Shown: positions 41,921-50,827, counted from the stretch's first letter. The stretch: DNA of 64,000 nucleotides from Actinokineospora alba (GCF_004362515.1 NZ_SNXU01000001.1:3410001-3474000), one strand, 5' to 3'. Numbers and translations: made by a program. Notes: generated from the sequence alone by a model not told the origin.

Positions 41921-42639
41921 AGGTCATCGGGCTGCTCGGCGGGATGAGCTGGGAGTCGTCGGCGGAGTACTACCGGATCGTCAACGAGCGGGTCCGCGAA
42001 CGCCTCGGCGGCCTGCACTCGGCGCGCTGCGTCCTCTACTCCGTCGACTTCGCCGACATCGAGCGCATGCAGGTCGAAGGCCGCTGGGACGACGCCGCGG
42101 CCGTCCTGGACGACGCCGCCCAAGCGCTGGTTCGGGCAGGCGCGGAGATCGTCGTGCTGTGCACCAACACCATGCACAAGGTCGCCGACCGGATCGACGT
42201 GCCGCTGCTGCACCTCGCCGACACCACGGCGGCGGCTGTGCGCCGGACGGGCCTGCGGCGGGTCGGGCTGCTCGGGACCGCGTTCACCATGGAGCAGGAC
42301 TTCTACACCGGCAGGCTCGCCGAACACGGCCTCGACGTCCTGGTCCCCGAGACCGCCGACCGTGCGACGGTGCACCGGGTCATCTACGACGAACTCGTCC
42401 TGGGCGTCGTGCGCGACGAGTCCCGCCAGGCGTACCGCGAGGTCATCGCCCGGCTCGTCGAGCGCGGTGCCGAAGGGATCATCCTCGGCTGCACCGAGAT
42501 CGAACTCCTCCTCACCCAGGCCGACAGCCCGGTGCCGGTGTTCCCGACCGCCCGCCTGCACGCGGAACTCGCCGTCGATCTGGCGCTCGGGGACGACATC
42601 AGGGTTCTTCCGGATCCGCCGCCGCCCGCGAGCACGTAA
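41917..42639 (+). CDS. Aspartate/glutamate racemase family protein
   Basis: 240-residue cofactor-independent racemase of the YgeA/RacX type. It opens IGLLGGMSWESSAEYYR, with catalytic cysteines in VLCTNTMHK (near residue 85) and LGCTEIELL (near 193). GTG 41917 overlaps the previous stop. A true murI lies only two genes downstream, so this enzyme probably acts on aspartate or another amino acid, perhaps for D-amino-acid turnover in the cell wall. Confidence 0.9.
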   Translation: MKVIGLLGGMSWESSAEYYRIVNERVRERLGGLHSARCVLYSVDFADIERMQVEGRWDDAAAVLDDAAQALVRAGAEIVVLCTNTMHKVADRIDVPLLHLADTTAAAVRRTGLRRVGLLGTAFTMEQDFYTGRLAEHGLDVLVPETADRATVHRVIYDELVLGVVRDESRQAYREVIARLVERGAEGIILGCTEIELLLTQADSPVPVFPTARLHAELAVDLALGDDIRVLPDPPPPAST

Positions 42640-42649
42640 CCTCGGTTGC

Positions 42650-43270
42650 GTGAGCACCGTCCCCGCCAAGCGACCCGCGAACCGTGTCCTGCCGCCGAAC
42701 CTGGCCCAGGCAGGCATCGTCGTCGGCGGCTTCGCCGTCCTGCTCTACCTGATCGAGTTCGCCGACCGGCTGCTGCCCGCGGACCTGGAGCTGAACGGGA
42801 TCATCCCGCGCAGTGTCGACGGGCTCGACGGCATCATCTGGTCCCCGCTGCTGCACGGCGAGTGGTCGCACCTGATCGGCAACAGCGTCCCGCTGCTGGT
42901 CTTCGCCTTCCTCGCCATGGCCAACGGACTGAGTCAGTGGATCATGGTCACGGCGACGATCTGGCTGGTCAGCGGCATCGGCGTGTGGCTGACCAGCCCC
43001 GAGGACACCATCACCATCGGCGCGTCCGGGCTGTGCTTCGGCTGGCTGCTGTTCCTGCTGGTGCGCGGCCTGTTCAACCGCAGCCTCCTGCAACTGGGCG
43101 TCGCGGCCATCCTGTTCGCGTACTGGGGCACCACACTGCTCGGCGTGCTGCCCGGCGACACCGGGATCTCCTGGCAGGGCCACCTGTTCGGCGCGATCGG
43201 CGGTGTCCTGGCCGCCTGGGCCGCCGCCGTGGCGGACAAGCCCACGGTTCCCGGTACGTTCAAGGGGTGA
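42650..43270 (+). CDS. Rhomboid-family intramembrane serine protease
   Basis: 206-residue membrane protein with six hydrophobic helices. The catalytic dyad is Ser126 in TIGASGLCFG and His178 in WQGHLFGAIGG, with the conserved HGEWSHLIGNSVPLL segment before it. It corresponds to Rv1337 and is coupled to murI by a 4-base overlap. Substrates are unknown. Confidence 0.92.
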   Translation: MSTVPAKRPANRVLPPNLAQAGIVVGGFAVLLYLIEFADRLLPADLELNGIIPRSVDGLDGIIWSPLLHGEWSHLIGNSVPLLVFAFLAMANGLSQWIMVTATIWLVSGIGVWLTSPEDTITIGASGLCFGWLLFLLVRGLFNRSLLQLGVAAILFAYWGTTLLGVLPGDTGISWQGHLFGAIGGVLAAWAAAVADKPTVPGTFKG

Positions 43271-44070
43271 CGCGACCTCAGGCCCCGATCGGGATCTTCG
43301 ACTCCGGCGTCGGGGGACTCACCGTCGCGCGCGCCATCCTCGACCAGCTCCCGCACGAACGGCTGCGCTACGTCGGCGACACCGCCAACAGCCCGTACGG
43401 CCCGCGGCCCATCGCCGACGTCCGCGCGCACTCGCTGGCGATCGCCGACCGGCTGGTCGACGACGGGGTGAAGATGCTGGTCATCGCCTGCAACACCGCC
43501 TCGTCGGCGTGCCTGCGCGACGCGCGCGAGCGCTACGACATCCCGGTGGTCGAGGTGATCGTGCCCGCCGTGCGCCGGGCCGTGGCGGCGACCCGCTCGG
43601 GTCGCGTCGGGGTCATCGGCACCGTGGGGACGGTCCGCTCCCGCGCGTACGACGACGCGTTCGCCGCGGCTCCTGGTGTCACCGTCACGAGTTCGGCGTG
43701 CCCGCGGTTCGTCGACTTCGTAGAGAAGGGCGTCACCTCGGGCAGGCAGATCCTGGGCCTCGCCCAGTCGTACCTCGAACCGCTGCAGGAGGCGGAGGTC
43801 GACACCGTGGTGCTCGGCTGCACGCACTACCCGCTCCTCACCGGCGTCGTGCAGATCGTCATGGGGCAGGACGTCACCCTCGTGTCGAGCGCGGAGGAAT
43901 GCGCGAAGGACGTCTTCCGGGTCCTCGCCGAGCACGACCTGTTCGCCGAGGACGCGGGCGAACCGGCACACGAATTCGTCGCCACCGGGCCCGCCGAGCC
44001 GTTTCATCGCCTGGCACGCAGATTTCTCGGGCCGGAGTTGGCAAGTGTTGCTCCATTGGCTCGACGGTGA
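43267..44070 (+). CDS. murI: Glutamate racemase
   Basis: Makes D-glutamate for peptidoglycan. The 267-residue protein has IFDSGVGGLTV at the start, DTANSPYG, catalytic Cys75 in ACNTASS and a second Cys in LGCTHYPLL near residue 184. Gene order with the rhomboid and phosphodiesterase-like genes matches Rv1337-Rv1339. Confidence 0.95.
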   Translation: MTRPQAPIGIFDSGVGGLTVARAILDQLPHERLRYVGDTANSPYGPRPIADVRAHSLAIADRLVDDGVKMLVIACNTASSACLRDARERYDIPVVEVIVPAVRRAVAATRSGRVGVIGTVGTVRSRAYDDAFAAAPGVTVTSSACPRFVDFVEKGVTSGRQILGLAQSYLEPLQEAEVDTVVLGCTHYPLLTGVVQIVMGQDVTLVSSAEECAKDVFRVLAEHDLFAEDAGEPAHEFVATGPAEPFHRLARRFLGPELASVAPLARR

Positions 44071-44105
44071 TCGTGTCCGGGCGCTCGCTGTGACAGTCTG
44101 TCGAG

Positions 44106-44876
44106 GTGCTACTGACCGTCCTCGGCTGTTCGGGGAGCTTTCCCGGCCCGAACGCGCCCGCCTCCGGCTACCTGCTGGCCGCTGACGATTTCCTGCTGGG
44201 AATCGAACTCGGCAACGGCGCCTTCGCCGCGATGCAGACCGTGGTCGACCCGTTCGACCTCGACGCGCTGATGTTCTCCCACCTGCACGCCGACCACTGC
44301 GCCGACTTCTCCGGCCTGTCGGTGCTGCGCCGCTACCACCCGGCGCCCCCGTACGACCCGCGGGTGAACAAACTGGACGTCTACGCGCCGAGTGAGGCGC
44401 CGACCCGGTTCATCGCGGCCTACGCCACCGATGAAGCCGACCGGGCGGCCACCGATCTGTCCGATGTGTTCGAGTTCCACGCGCTGCGGCCCGGGAAAGT
44501 CCACATCGGACCCTTCGAGGTGGTCGTCACCCCGGCGGCGCACCCGTGTGAGTCGTTCAGCTTCCGGATCAGCCACGGCGGCCGGTCCCTGGCCTACACC
44601 GGCGACACGGCGATGAACGACGCGCTGGTGGAGGTCGTCGACGGCGCGGACGTCCTGCTGTCCGAGGCGTCCTGGACCCATTCGCCGAACCACCCGCCGA
44701 ACCTGCACCTGTCCGGCCACGAGGCGGGCGTCCTCGCGGCGGGCGCGGGCGTCGAGCGGGTGCTGGTCACCCACATCCCGCCGTGGACGGACAAGGACGC
44801 GGTGATGGCCGAGGTCCGCGCCGCGTACGACGGTGAAGTGGTCCTCGTCGAACAGGGCGCCAAGTACGACATCTAG
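44106..44876 (+). CDS. Metallo-beta-lactamase-fold cyclic-nucleotide phosphodiesterase-like protein (Rv1339 type)
   Basis: 256-residue MBL-fold hydrolase. Metal ligands appear in SHLHADHC, AAHPCES, YTGDTAM and the C-terminal THIPPW. The Rv1339 homologue in the same position was reported to be an atypical class II cAMP phosphodiesterase. It may therefore lower cAMP here as well. GTG 44106 is the start. Confidence 0.88.
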   Translation: MLLTVLGCSGSFPGPNAPASGYLLAADDFLLGIELGNGAFAAMQTVVDPFDLDALMFSHLHADHCADFSGLSVLRRYHPAPPYDPRVNKLDVYAPSEAPTRFIAAYATDEADRAATDLSDVFEFHALRPGKVHIGPFEVVVTPAAHPCESFSFRISHGGRSLAYTGDTAMNDALVEVVDGADVLLSEASWTHSPNHPPNLHLSGHEAGVLAAGAGVERVLVTHIPPWTDKDAVMAEVRAAYDGEVVLVEQGAKYDI

Positions 44877-44886
44877 GGTGTTGCAC

Positions 44887-45633
44887 GTGGCGCGAAGCGA
44901 TGGCAGGAACGACGACCAGCTCAGGGACATCAAGCTCACCCGCGGCTACCAGGACTGGCCCGCGGGGTCGGTGCTCGTGGAGTTCGGGAAGACCAGGGTG
45001 CTGTGCGCGGCCAGCGTGACCGAGGGCGTGCCCCGGTGGCGCAAGGGCTCCGGGCTCGGCTGGGTCACCGCCGAGTACGCGATGCTGCCCTCGGCGACGA
45101 ACACCCGCGGCGACCGCGAGTCGGTGAAGGGCCGCATCGGCGGGCGCACGCACGAGATCAGCAGGCTCATCGGCCGCTCGCTGCGCGCGTGCATCGACCT
45201 GGCTGCCCTCGGTGAGAACACCATCCACCTCGACTGCGACGTCATCCAGGCCGACGGCGGCACCCGGACCGCGGCGATCACCGGCGCGTACGTCGCCCTG
45301 CACGACGCCGTGACGTACCTGCGCGCGAAGGGCAAGCTCGCCGACCCGCAGCCGTTCTCGTGCGCGGTGTCCGCGGTGAGCGTCGGTGTGGTCGGCGGCC
45401 GGGTGCGGCTCGACCTGCCCTACGAGGAGGACGTGCGCGCCGAGGTCGACATGAACGTGGTCGCGACCGACGCGGGCACGCTCATCGAGGTCCAGGGCAC
45501 GGGGGAGGGCGCGACGTTCGCCCGGTCCACCCTCGACCAGATGCTCGACTACGCCCTCGCGGGCTGCGCGGAACTCAACCGCATCCAGGCGGAGGCGCTG
45601 GCGCTGCCCTACCCGGGGGAGAAGGCGGGATGA
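44887..45633 (+). CDS. rph: Ribonuclease PH
   Basis: Phosphorolytic 3'-5' exoribonuclease that trims tRNA 3' ends. The 248-residue protein has SDGRNDDQLRDIKLTRG at the N-terminus, the phosphate-binding GDRESVKGRIGGRTHEISRLIGRSLRA region, and LDCDVIQADGGTRTA. GTG 44887 is preferred over 44878 because it aligns with the usual start of the family. Coupled to rdgB. Confidence 0.95.
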   Translation: MARSDGRNDDQLRDIKLTRGYQDWPAGSVLVEFGKTRVLCAASVTEGVPRWRKGSGLGWVTAEYAMLPSATNTRGDRESVKGRIGGRTHEISRLIGRSLRACIDLAALGENTIHLDCDVIQADGGTRTAAITGAYVALHDAVTYLRAKGKLADPQPFSCAVSAVSVGVVGGRVRLDLPYEEDVRAEVDMNVVATDAGTLIEVQGTGEGATFARSTLDQMLDYALAGCAELNRIQAEALALPYPGEKAG

Positions 45634-46235
45634 CCCGGGTACTGCTGGCGTCCCGCAACGCCAAGAAACTGGGCGAACTCCGCCGAATCCTGGCCGACGC
45701 CGACGTCTCGGGCATCGAGATCATCGGCCTCGCCGACGTCCCCGAATTCCCGGACGCCCCGGAGACCGGCGCGACCTTCGAGGAAAACGCCCTGGCGAAG
45801 GCCCGCGACGCGGTCGCCGCCACCGGCCTCCCGTCGATAGCCGACGACTCGGGCATCGCGGTCGACGCGCTCAACGGGATGCCGGGGGTGCTGTCGGCGC
45901 GGTGGTCGGGCAAACACGGTGATGACCAGGCCAACCTGGACCTTGTGCTGGCGCAGCTGACGGACGTCCCGGATGAGCGCCGGGGCGCGGCCTTCGTGTG
46001 CACGGCCGCCCTGGTCGTGCCCGGGGGCACCGAGGTCGTGGTCCGCGGCGAATGGCGCGGCACGGTGATCCGGGCCGGACGTGGGGAGAACGGGTTCGGC
46101 TACGACCCGATCTTCGTGCCGGAGGGCGAGACGAGGACGTCGGCCGAACTGACCCCCGCGGAAAAGGACGCCCAGTCCCACCGCGGCCGAGCCCTCCGCC
46201 TGCTTCTTGACCACCTGCGATCACTGGCTGACTAA
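45630..46235 (+). CDS. rdgB: dITP/XTP pyrophosphatase (HAM1/RdgB)
   Basis: Removes non-canonical purine nucleotides. The 201-residue protein has the N-terminal LLASRNAKKLGEL, TFEENALAKARDAV, ADDSGIAVDAL and FGYDPIFVPEG motifs. ATG 45630 overlaps the rph stop. It ends the conserved block before the palindrome array. Confidence 0.95.
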   Translation: MTRVLLASRNAKKLGELRRILADADVSGIEIIGLADVPEFPDAPETGATFEENALAKARDAVAATGLPSIADDSGIAVDALNGMPGVLSARWSGKHGDDQANLDLVLAQLTDVPDERRGAAFVCTAALVVPGGTEVVVRGEWRGTVIRAGRGENGFGYDPIFVPEGETRTSAELTPAEKDAQSHRGRALRLLLDHLRSLAD

Positions 46236-46268
46236 GCCGGGCTTCCCAGCCGCACGCCCCAGCCCCAC

Positions 46269-46800
46269 CAGAGCACTGCTCCCCAGCGAGAGCACCGCTC
46301 TTTGACGAGGGCGCCGCTTCCCGGCGAGAGCATTGCTCCTCGGCGAGAGCGCTGCTCCCTGAGGAGAGCACTGCTCTCATGACGGGGGCTGCTCTCATGA
46401 CGAGAGCACTGCTCTATGACGAGAGCACTGCTCTATGACGAGAGCACTGCTCTATGACGAGAGCACTGCTCTCGTTTCAGAGCGGTGTCCCATTGTGGTG
46501 CGAGAGCAGTGCTCTCTGCTGGGAACGGTGCTCTGGCTGGGATGTGAGCGGTGCACTCTCTTGTGAGCGGTGATCTGCTTGGGTCGAGAGCAGTGCTCTC
46601 GGTTTGGAGCAGTGCTCTCGTTATAGAGCGGTGCTCCAGGTGTAGGGGCTCCGGTTGTGTGCCGGTCTGGTGATCGAGGGCAGGTACACAGCCGGTCCCG
46701 GTCGTGGGTACTTGCCGCAGAGAGCAGTGCTCTCTGTTGTGAGCGGTGCTCTGGCTGGGGTGAGAGCGGTGCTCTCGAGTTGGAGCGGTGCTCTCGCCCG
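46269..46800. repeat. Array of about 23 short palindromes (AGAGCACTGCTCT type)
   Basis: Between convergent genes (gap 46236-46818) a palindrome with core GAGCACTGCTC recurs about every 19-22 bases. Near 46400-46470 four copies are nearly identical with the unit GAGAGCACTGCTCTATGAC. Left of about 46480 the centre base is mostly C (GAGCACTGCTC). To the right it is G (GAGCAGTGCTC, or GAGCGGTGCTC), so the two halves are inverted relative to each other. About 80 bases at 46640-46718 lack copies. Regular spacing suggests a multi-site protein-binding array or an expanding repeat. No gene is present. Confidence 0.9.
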
Positions 46801-46818
46801 GTCTTCAGGACGGTGTGA

Positions 46819-47454
46819 TCACCGCTCCGAGAAAGCTGCCCTTGCCAACGTGACCACCGACTCGCTTGCCTTGGACAGGTGGCCGGAGTCGAATGGTGGC
46901 CGCGGGTCGTACTCGATCATCAGTTGGATGGCTTCCGCCACCTCCCGCCCATGAGTCTCCCCGGCCAGCCACAGCGCCAGGTCGATCCCCGCCGACACTC
47001 CCGCCGCCGTCACGATCCGCCCCTCATGCACCACCCGCTCCTCCGGGCAGGGCCGCGCCCCGAAATGTGGCAAAGCGTCCTGTACCAACCAATGCGTCGT
47101 CGCGGACAGCCCCTTCAGCAGGCCCGCCGCCCCCAGGATCACTGCTCCGCTGCACACCGACGTCGTCCAGCGGGTCGTCTTGTGCGCCTCGACCAGCCAT
47201 TGCCGCAGCACCGGGTCGGCCATCGCCGCTTCCGTGCCGCGCTCCGAGCCGGGGACGAGCACCAGGTCCGGCGTCGGGGTCGAGGCGAACGTGTGCGTCA
47301 CGCCGAGGGTGAGGATTCCCGCGTCGGTCATCAAGGGGCCGGGGGAGTGCCCGACGAACCGCAACTCCGTGTCCGGCATAAGCCGCAGCACCTCGTACGG
47401 TCCCACCGCGTCCAGGGCGGTCACCCCGGGGTAGAGCACGATCGCGACCTGCAT
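46819..47454 (-). CDS. DJ-1/PfpI family protein (isonitrile hydratase-like)
   Basis: 211-residue glutamine-amidotransferase-like fold. It has VAIVLYPGVTALDAVGPYEV at the N-terminus and the nucleophile-elbow Cys in TTSVCSGAVILGAAGLL, followed by ATTHW, as in GlxA-type and isocyanide-hydratase-like proteins, but with no DNA-binding domain. It follows the GlxA regulator gene directly on the same strand. The reaction is not certain. Confidence 0.85.
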   Translation of the reverse strand: MQVAIVLYPGVTALDAVGPYEVLRLMPDTELRFVGHSPGPLMTDAGILTLGVTHTFASTPTPDLVLVPGSERGTEAAMADPVLRQWLVEAHKTTRWTTSVCSGAVILGAAGLLKGLSATTHWLVQDALPHFGARPCPEERVVHEGRIVTAAGVSAGIDLALWLAGETHGREVAEAIQLMIEYDPRPPFDSGHLSKASESVVTLARAAFSER

Positions 47455-47455
47455 G

Positions 47456-48415
47456 TCAGATCCTCTCCGCGGTACGGAACCGCGCTCGGTAGTCGTCCGG
47501 GCCCACGCCCAGGACGCGGACGAAGGCCCGGCGCAAGGTCTCCGGGCTGCCGAAGCCCGCGCGCGCCGACACGGTCGCCACCGTGGTCGAGTCGGCTTCC
47601 AGCAGCCCCCGCGCCGCCTCCACCCGGACCCGTTCGACGAACCGGGCCGGTGTCGTGCCCAGTTGCTCCGCGAAGAGCCTGCCGAGGTGCCGTTCGGACA
47701 TCCCCGCCCGCCGCGCGAGCCGGGGCACCCGGTGGTCGCCCGCCGGGTCGGCGGCGATGTCGTCGCACACCGGGCGCAGCGGTGACGCCGACGCCACCGC
47801 GTAGTCCAGGCGGGTGGAGAACTGGGACTGCCCGCCAGGCCGCTGCAGGAACAGCACCAGCCACCGCGCCACCGTCCTGGCCGTCTCCGCGCCGTGGTCG
47901 GCCTCCACCAGGGCGAGCGCCAGGTCCATCCCCGCCGTCACCCCCGCCGACGTGTACACCGACCCGTCCCGCACGAAGATCCGGTCGGGTTCCACGACGA
48001 CCCCCGGGAAGGCCGACCGCATCCGGCCCGCCATGGCCCAGTGCGTCGTCGCCCGCCGCCCGTTCAGCAGCCCGGCCGCGCCGAGCACGAACGCCCCGGT
48101 GCACACCGAGCAGACCCGGGACGCGGTCTCGGCGAGCCGACGCACCTGCGCGACCACCGAGGGAACGCACGCCTCCTCATACCCCCAACCGCCCGCGATC
48201 AGCAGGGTGTCGGCGTGGTCGACCCCGGCCAACGCGGCGTCGGCGTCCAGCCGCAGCCCCGATTCGCCGCGGACGGCCGAGCCGTCGGGGGAGGCGACGA
48301 CGAGTTCATAGGCGTCCGGTTCGAGCCGCGCCGCGCCCGCGAAGACCTCCGCTGGGCCGACGACGTCGAGCAGCTGAACACCGGGGAAGACGACGAGAAC
48401 CACCCTGTGTGCCAT
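47456..48415 (-). CDS. GlxA-family AraC-type regulator
   Basis: 319 residues: an N-terminal DJ-1/PfpI domain (VVLVVFPGVQLLDVVGPAEV, with Cys in SVCTGAFVLGAAGLL) and a C-terminal AraC double helix-turn-helix (VPRLARRAGMSERHLGRLF, then ARAGFGSPETLRRAF). It probably controls the adjacent DJ-1 gene and itself. The ligand is unknown; relatives respond to small nitrogen compounds. Confidence 0.9.
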   Translation of the reverse strand: MAHRVVLVVFPGVQLLDVVGPAEVFAGAARLEPDAYELVVASPDGSAVRGESGLRLDADAALAGVDHADTLLIAGGWGYEEACVPSVVAQVRRLAETASRVCSVCTGAFVLGAAGLLNGRRATTHWAMAGRMRSAFPGVVVEPDRIFVRDGSVYTSAGVTAGMDLALALVEADHGAETARTVARWLVLFLQRPGGQSQFSTRLDYAVASASPLRPVCDDIAADPAGDHRVPRLARRAGMSERHLGRLFAEQLGTTPARFVERVRVEAARGLLEADSTTVATVSARAGFGSPETLRRAFVRVLGVGPDDYRARFRTAERI

Positions 48416-48457
48416 GCGTCCAGCCTCTGGCAGCGGCGGTCATGTCCGCAAGGACGC

Positions 48458-49357
48458 CTACCCCTCGTTTTCGGACACGACCCGGTTGACCGCCTTGGCG
48501 CCCGCCGTGACCGATGAGGCCGCCGTCGCGAGTCGGGTCGATGGCGGGTGCTCGGTCAGCAGCACCACGATGTAGCGCCACTTCGCCCCCACCAGCCCGG
48601 TGCTGTGCACGAAGTCCACCTTCGCGTTGTCGCCCCAGCCCTGTTTGACCGCCCAGTCCGCGTCCACCCCGGTGGGGATGCCGAAGTGCTGGTCGAACCC
48701 GTCCGCGGCCACCCGCGGCGCCGTGGCCAGCGCGTCCACGACGAGGGCCTGGTCCGCGGCGGGCAGCTCGGTCAGCACGTGTGTGTAGATCCGGGCGACG
48801 TCACGCGGGCTGAGCAGTGTGTCGCCCCAGCGGCCAGGGTCCGTGGGCGGCCGGGTGTGGGTGAGGCCGAGCCGCTTCGCCGTGCGCGTGATCATGGCGA
48901 CTCCGCCCGCCCGCGTCCACAGTTCGCTGGCGATCGGGTCGTCCGACATCTGCAGCATCCGCCGGACCCGATCGCGGTCGCCGCCGCCGGAGTGCAGCAC
49001 GTCAAGGGCGATGAGGAGCTTGACCAGCGACGCCGAGTGGAACCGGCGGTCCGGGTTGACCGACACCAGTTCCGCGCCGGTCTGCCGGTCGATCACCAGC
49101 GCGCCCACGGTGGCCGACTTCTGGACCCCGCGCACCGCGCCGGCCACGTCGACCGGTGGTCTCTTGGGCGCCGGGGTCGGCTTCACGGCAGACGGCTTGA
49201 CCGGGGTGGCCGACGGCGTGACGGGCGGAGTCGACGGCTCGACCGGCACGGCGGCGGGCGTGCCGACCTCGACCGGCACAGGCGCGGACACCACGCCGAT
49301 CGGCGCCGAGGAGCACCCGGCGAGCAGGATGAGCACGAGGAACGACAGCAGGCGCAT
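48458..49357 (-). CDS. Lipoprotein class A beta-lactamase-like serine hydrolase
   Basis: 299 residues with a lipobox (ILLAGCSS, Cys15), a Pro/Val/Thr-rich linker to about residue 70 and a class A-type hydrolase domain. SxxK is seen as SASLVK near residue 108, and SDD near 148 takes the place of SDN. The third box is not canonical (HSTG). These variants are common in non-beta-lactamase serine hydrolases of actinomycetes, so antibiotic hydrolysis is not assured. Confidence 0.82.
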   Translation of the reverse strand: MRLLSFLVLILLAGCSSAPIGVVSAPVPVEVGTPAAVPVEPSTPPVTPSATPVKPSAVKPTPAPKRPPVDVAGAVRGVQKSATVGALVIDRQTGAELVSVNPDRRFHSASLVKLLIALDVLHSGGGDRDRVRRMLQMSDDPIASELWTRAGGVAMITRTAKRLGLTHTRPPTDPGRWGDTLLSPRDVARIYTHVLTELPAADQALVVDALATAPRVAADGFDQHFGIPTGVDADWAVKQGWGDNAKVDFVHSTGLVGAKWRYIVVLLTEHPPSTRLATAASSVTAGAKAVNRVVSENEG

Positions 49358-49430
49358 GCCGTGAATACGCCGTCACCCGATGGTGAAGTTGACGTCCTCG
49401 GCAGGCAACTATTCCGCCGCGCCCGCGGTA

Positions 49431-49458
49431 CGCGACAACCGCCGATTTGGTTGTCGCG
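49431..49458 (-). terminator. Hairpin between bcp and the serine hydrolase gene
   Basis: CGCGACAACC (49431-49440) and GGTTGTCGCG (49449-49458) form a perfect 10-bp stem with an 8-base loop, 15 bases beyond the bcp stop on the minus strand. Probable terminator of bcp. Confidence 0.7.
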
Positions 49459-49472
49459 CACCGCGAACTTGG

Positions 49473-49937
49473 TCAGAGCTTGAGGTCTTTGCGCAGCTTG
49501 GCGACGTGCCCGGTGGCCCGCACGTTGTAGAAGGCGTGCGCGATACGGCCGTCCGGGTCGACGATGAAGGTGGACCGGATCACACCGGTCACCGTCTTGC
49601 CGTACAGCTGCTTCTCGCCGTACGCGCCCCACGCCGTGAGCACCGTGCGGTCCGGGTCGGACAGCAGCGGGAAGGTGAGGCCCTCGTCAGCGACGAACTT
49701 GGCCAGCTTCGCCGGCTTGTCCGGGGAGATGCCGAGAATGGCGAAGCCCGCGTCGTTGAGTTCCGCGAGGTTGTCCCGGAAGTCGCAGGCCTGCTTGGTG
49801 CAGCCGGGGGTGGCCGCCGCCGGGTAGAAGTAGACGACCACGGACTTGCCGCGGAAGTCGGACAGCGAGACCTCGTTGCCCTCGCTGTCGAGGAGCGTGA
49901 AATCAGGAGCCTGGTCGCCCTCGGAAAGTCGCGTCAT
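49473..49937 (-). CDS. bcp: Bcp-type thiol peroxidase (peroxiredoxin)
   Basis: Thioredoxin-dependent peroxidase. The 154-residue protein has the peroxidatic Cys46 and a nearby Cys51 in TPGCTKQACDFRD, the usual Bcp pair, and a GVIRSTFIVDPDG strand. Cytoplasmic. Likely single gene. Confidence 0.95.
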   Translation of the reverse strand: MTRLSEGDQAPDFTLLDSEGNEVSLSDFRGKSVVVYFYPAAATPGCTKQACDFRDNLAELNDAGFAILGISPDKPAKLAKFVADEGLTFPLLSDPDRTVLTAWGAYGEKQLYGKTVTGVIRSTFIVDPDGRIAHAFYNVRATGHVAKLRKDLKL

Positions 49938-49958
49938 GCCGTTGAAACTAGCGCGCGG

Positions 49959-50483
49959 CTACGCGACCCCTTCGAACACCATCACCATCGACCGCGACGC
50001 GGGATCCGGCTGGGCGCTCAGCTGCACCGACACGCGCTGCTCGGGCGCGGCGAACGCCACGGAGAACCGCGCCTTCGCGCCGGGTGCGATCTCGACGTCG
50101 CCGACCAGGCCGGCGTAACCCTGGGTCGAGTCGATCACCTGCCGGGCGGTGACGCCGTCGGCGGTGGCGGTCAGCACCAGCACGGTCGGCCGGTACGCCG
50201 TCGTGCCGTGGTTCTCCACGGTGACGTCGAACCCCAGCGCGCGCGGGCTCTTCGGGTACGCCGAGTCGGTCGGCACGAACGAGGTGGGCCCCGAAACCGT
50301 GATCGAGAGGTTGTCGCCCAGCGGCCTGCGCTCGCCGCTGCGCGACGGGCTCGCGGCGGCGGACGCGGCGACGGACCGCTCAGCCGGTTCGGAGTACGCG
50401 GGACCGCTGCCGCAGCCGGTGACCAACACCAGCAGCGCGCAGAGGGCAGCCGCCCATCCGACGGGTTTCACGGTCAGTGCCAC
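49959..50483 (-). CDS. Putative lipoprotein with DUF4352-like beta domain
   Basis: 174 residues with a signal peptide and lipobox (LVLVTGCGS, Cys24), a low-complexity Ala/Ser stretch and an immunoglobulin-like part (SITVSGPTSF, then LGFDVTVENHG) that resembles surface DUF4352-type proteins. The function is unknown. It lies 21 bases upstream of bcp on the same strand. Confidence 0.75.
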   Translation of the reverse strand: MALTVKPVGWAAALCALLVLVTGCGSGPAYSEPAERSVAASAAASPSRSGERRPLGDNLSITVSGPTSFVPTDSAYPKSPRALGFDVTVENHGTTAYRPTVLVLTATADGVTARQVIDSTQGYAGLVGDVEIAPGAKARFSVAFAAPEQRVSVQLSAQPDPASRSMVMVFEGVA

Positions 50484-50644
50484 TTCCTTGCCTGGGGACG
50501 CTCGGGGGGTGCGTGTCCACTTTTACTGGCCGACCAGCCGAATGCGGCCCGCATTAGGCCGTTGAGTCGTACCTGGTGTCGTGCTGTGGCCGAGCCGTGA
50601 TCAGGGGAGCACCCCAAGTGATCGGCGCCACTGCCGGTCGGGGC

Positions 50645-50827
50645 TCAGGCGGCGAGCGCGAAGAAGAGCACGAAGACGCCGATGAACACGAGCCAGGCGG
50701 CGATCAGCCAGCCGAAGTCACGCCACGGCGAGATCGCGTGGTTGTCCTCGCCGGGCACGTAGACGCCGCGCTCCTCGAACCGGTCGACCAGTCGCAGGAG
50801 CGCCGCGAAGGGCCGCGGGGCGCGCAT
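50645..50827 (-). CDS. Small single-pass membrane protein
   Basis: 60 residues with a basic, soluble N-terminal half and one C-terminal membrane helix (FGWLIAAWLVFIGVFVLFFALA). Codon use fits a real gene. It lies downstream of smpB on the same strand, 44 bases away. No function is known. Confidence 0.6.
   Translation of the reverse strand: MRAPRPFAALLRLVDRFEERGVYVPGEDNHAISPWRDFGWLIAAWLVFIGVFVLFFALAA

Noticed and set aside
46269..46800. Possible CRISPR array
   Set aside because: The repeat unit is only about 13 bases, spacing is 19-22 bases with no unique spacers, and no cas genes are present.
48458..49357. True beta-lactamase resistance gene
   Set aside because: SDN is SDD and the third box is not KTG; non-resistance serine hydrolases with this layout are common in actinomycetes.
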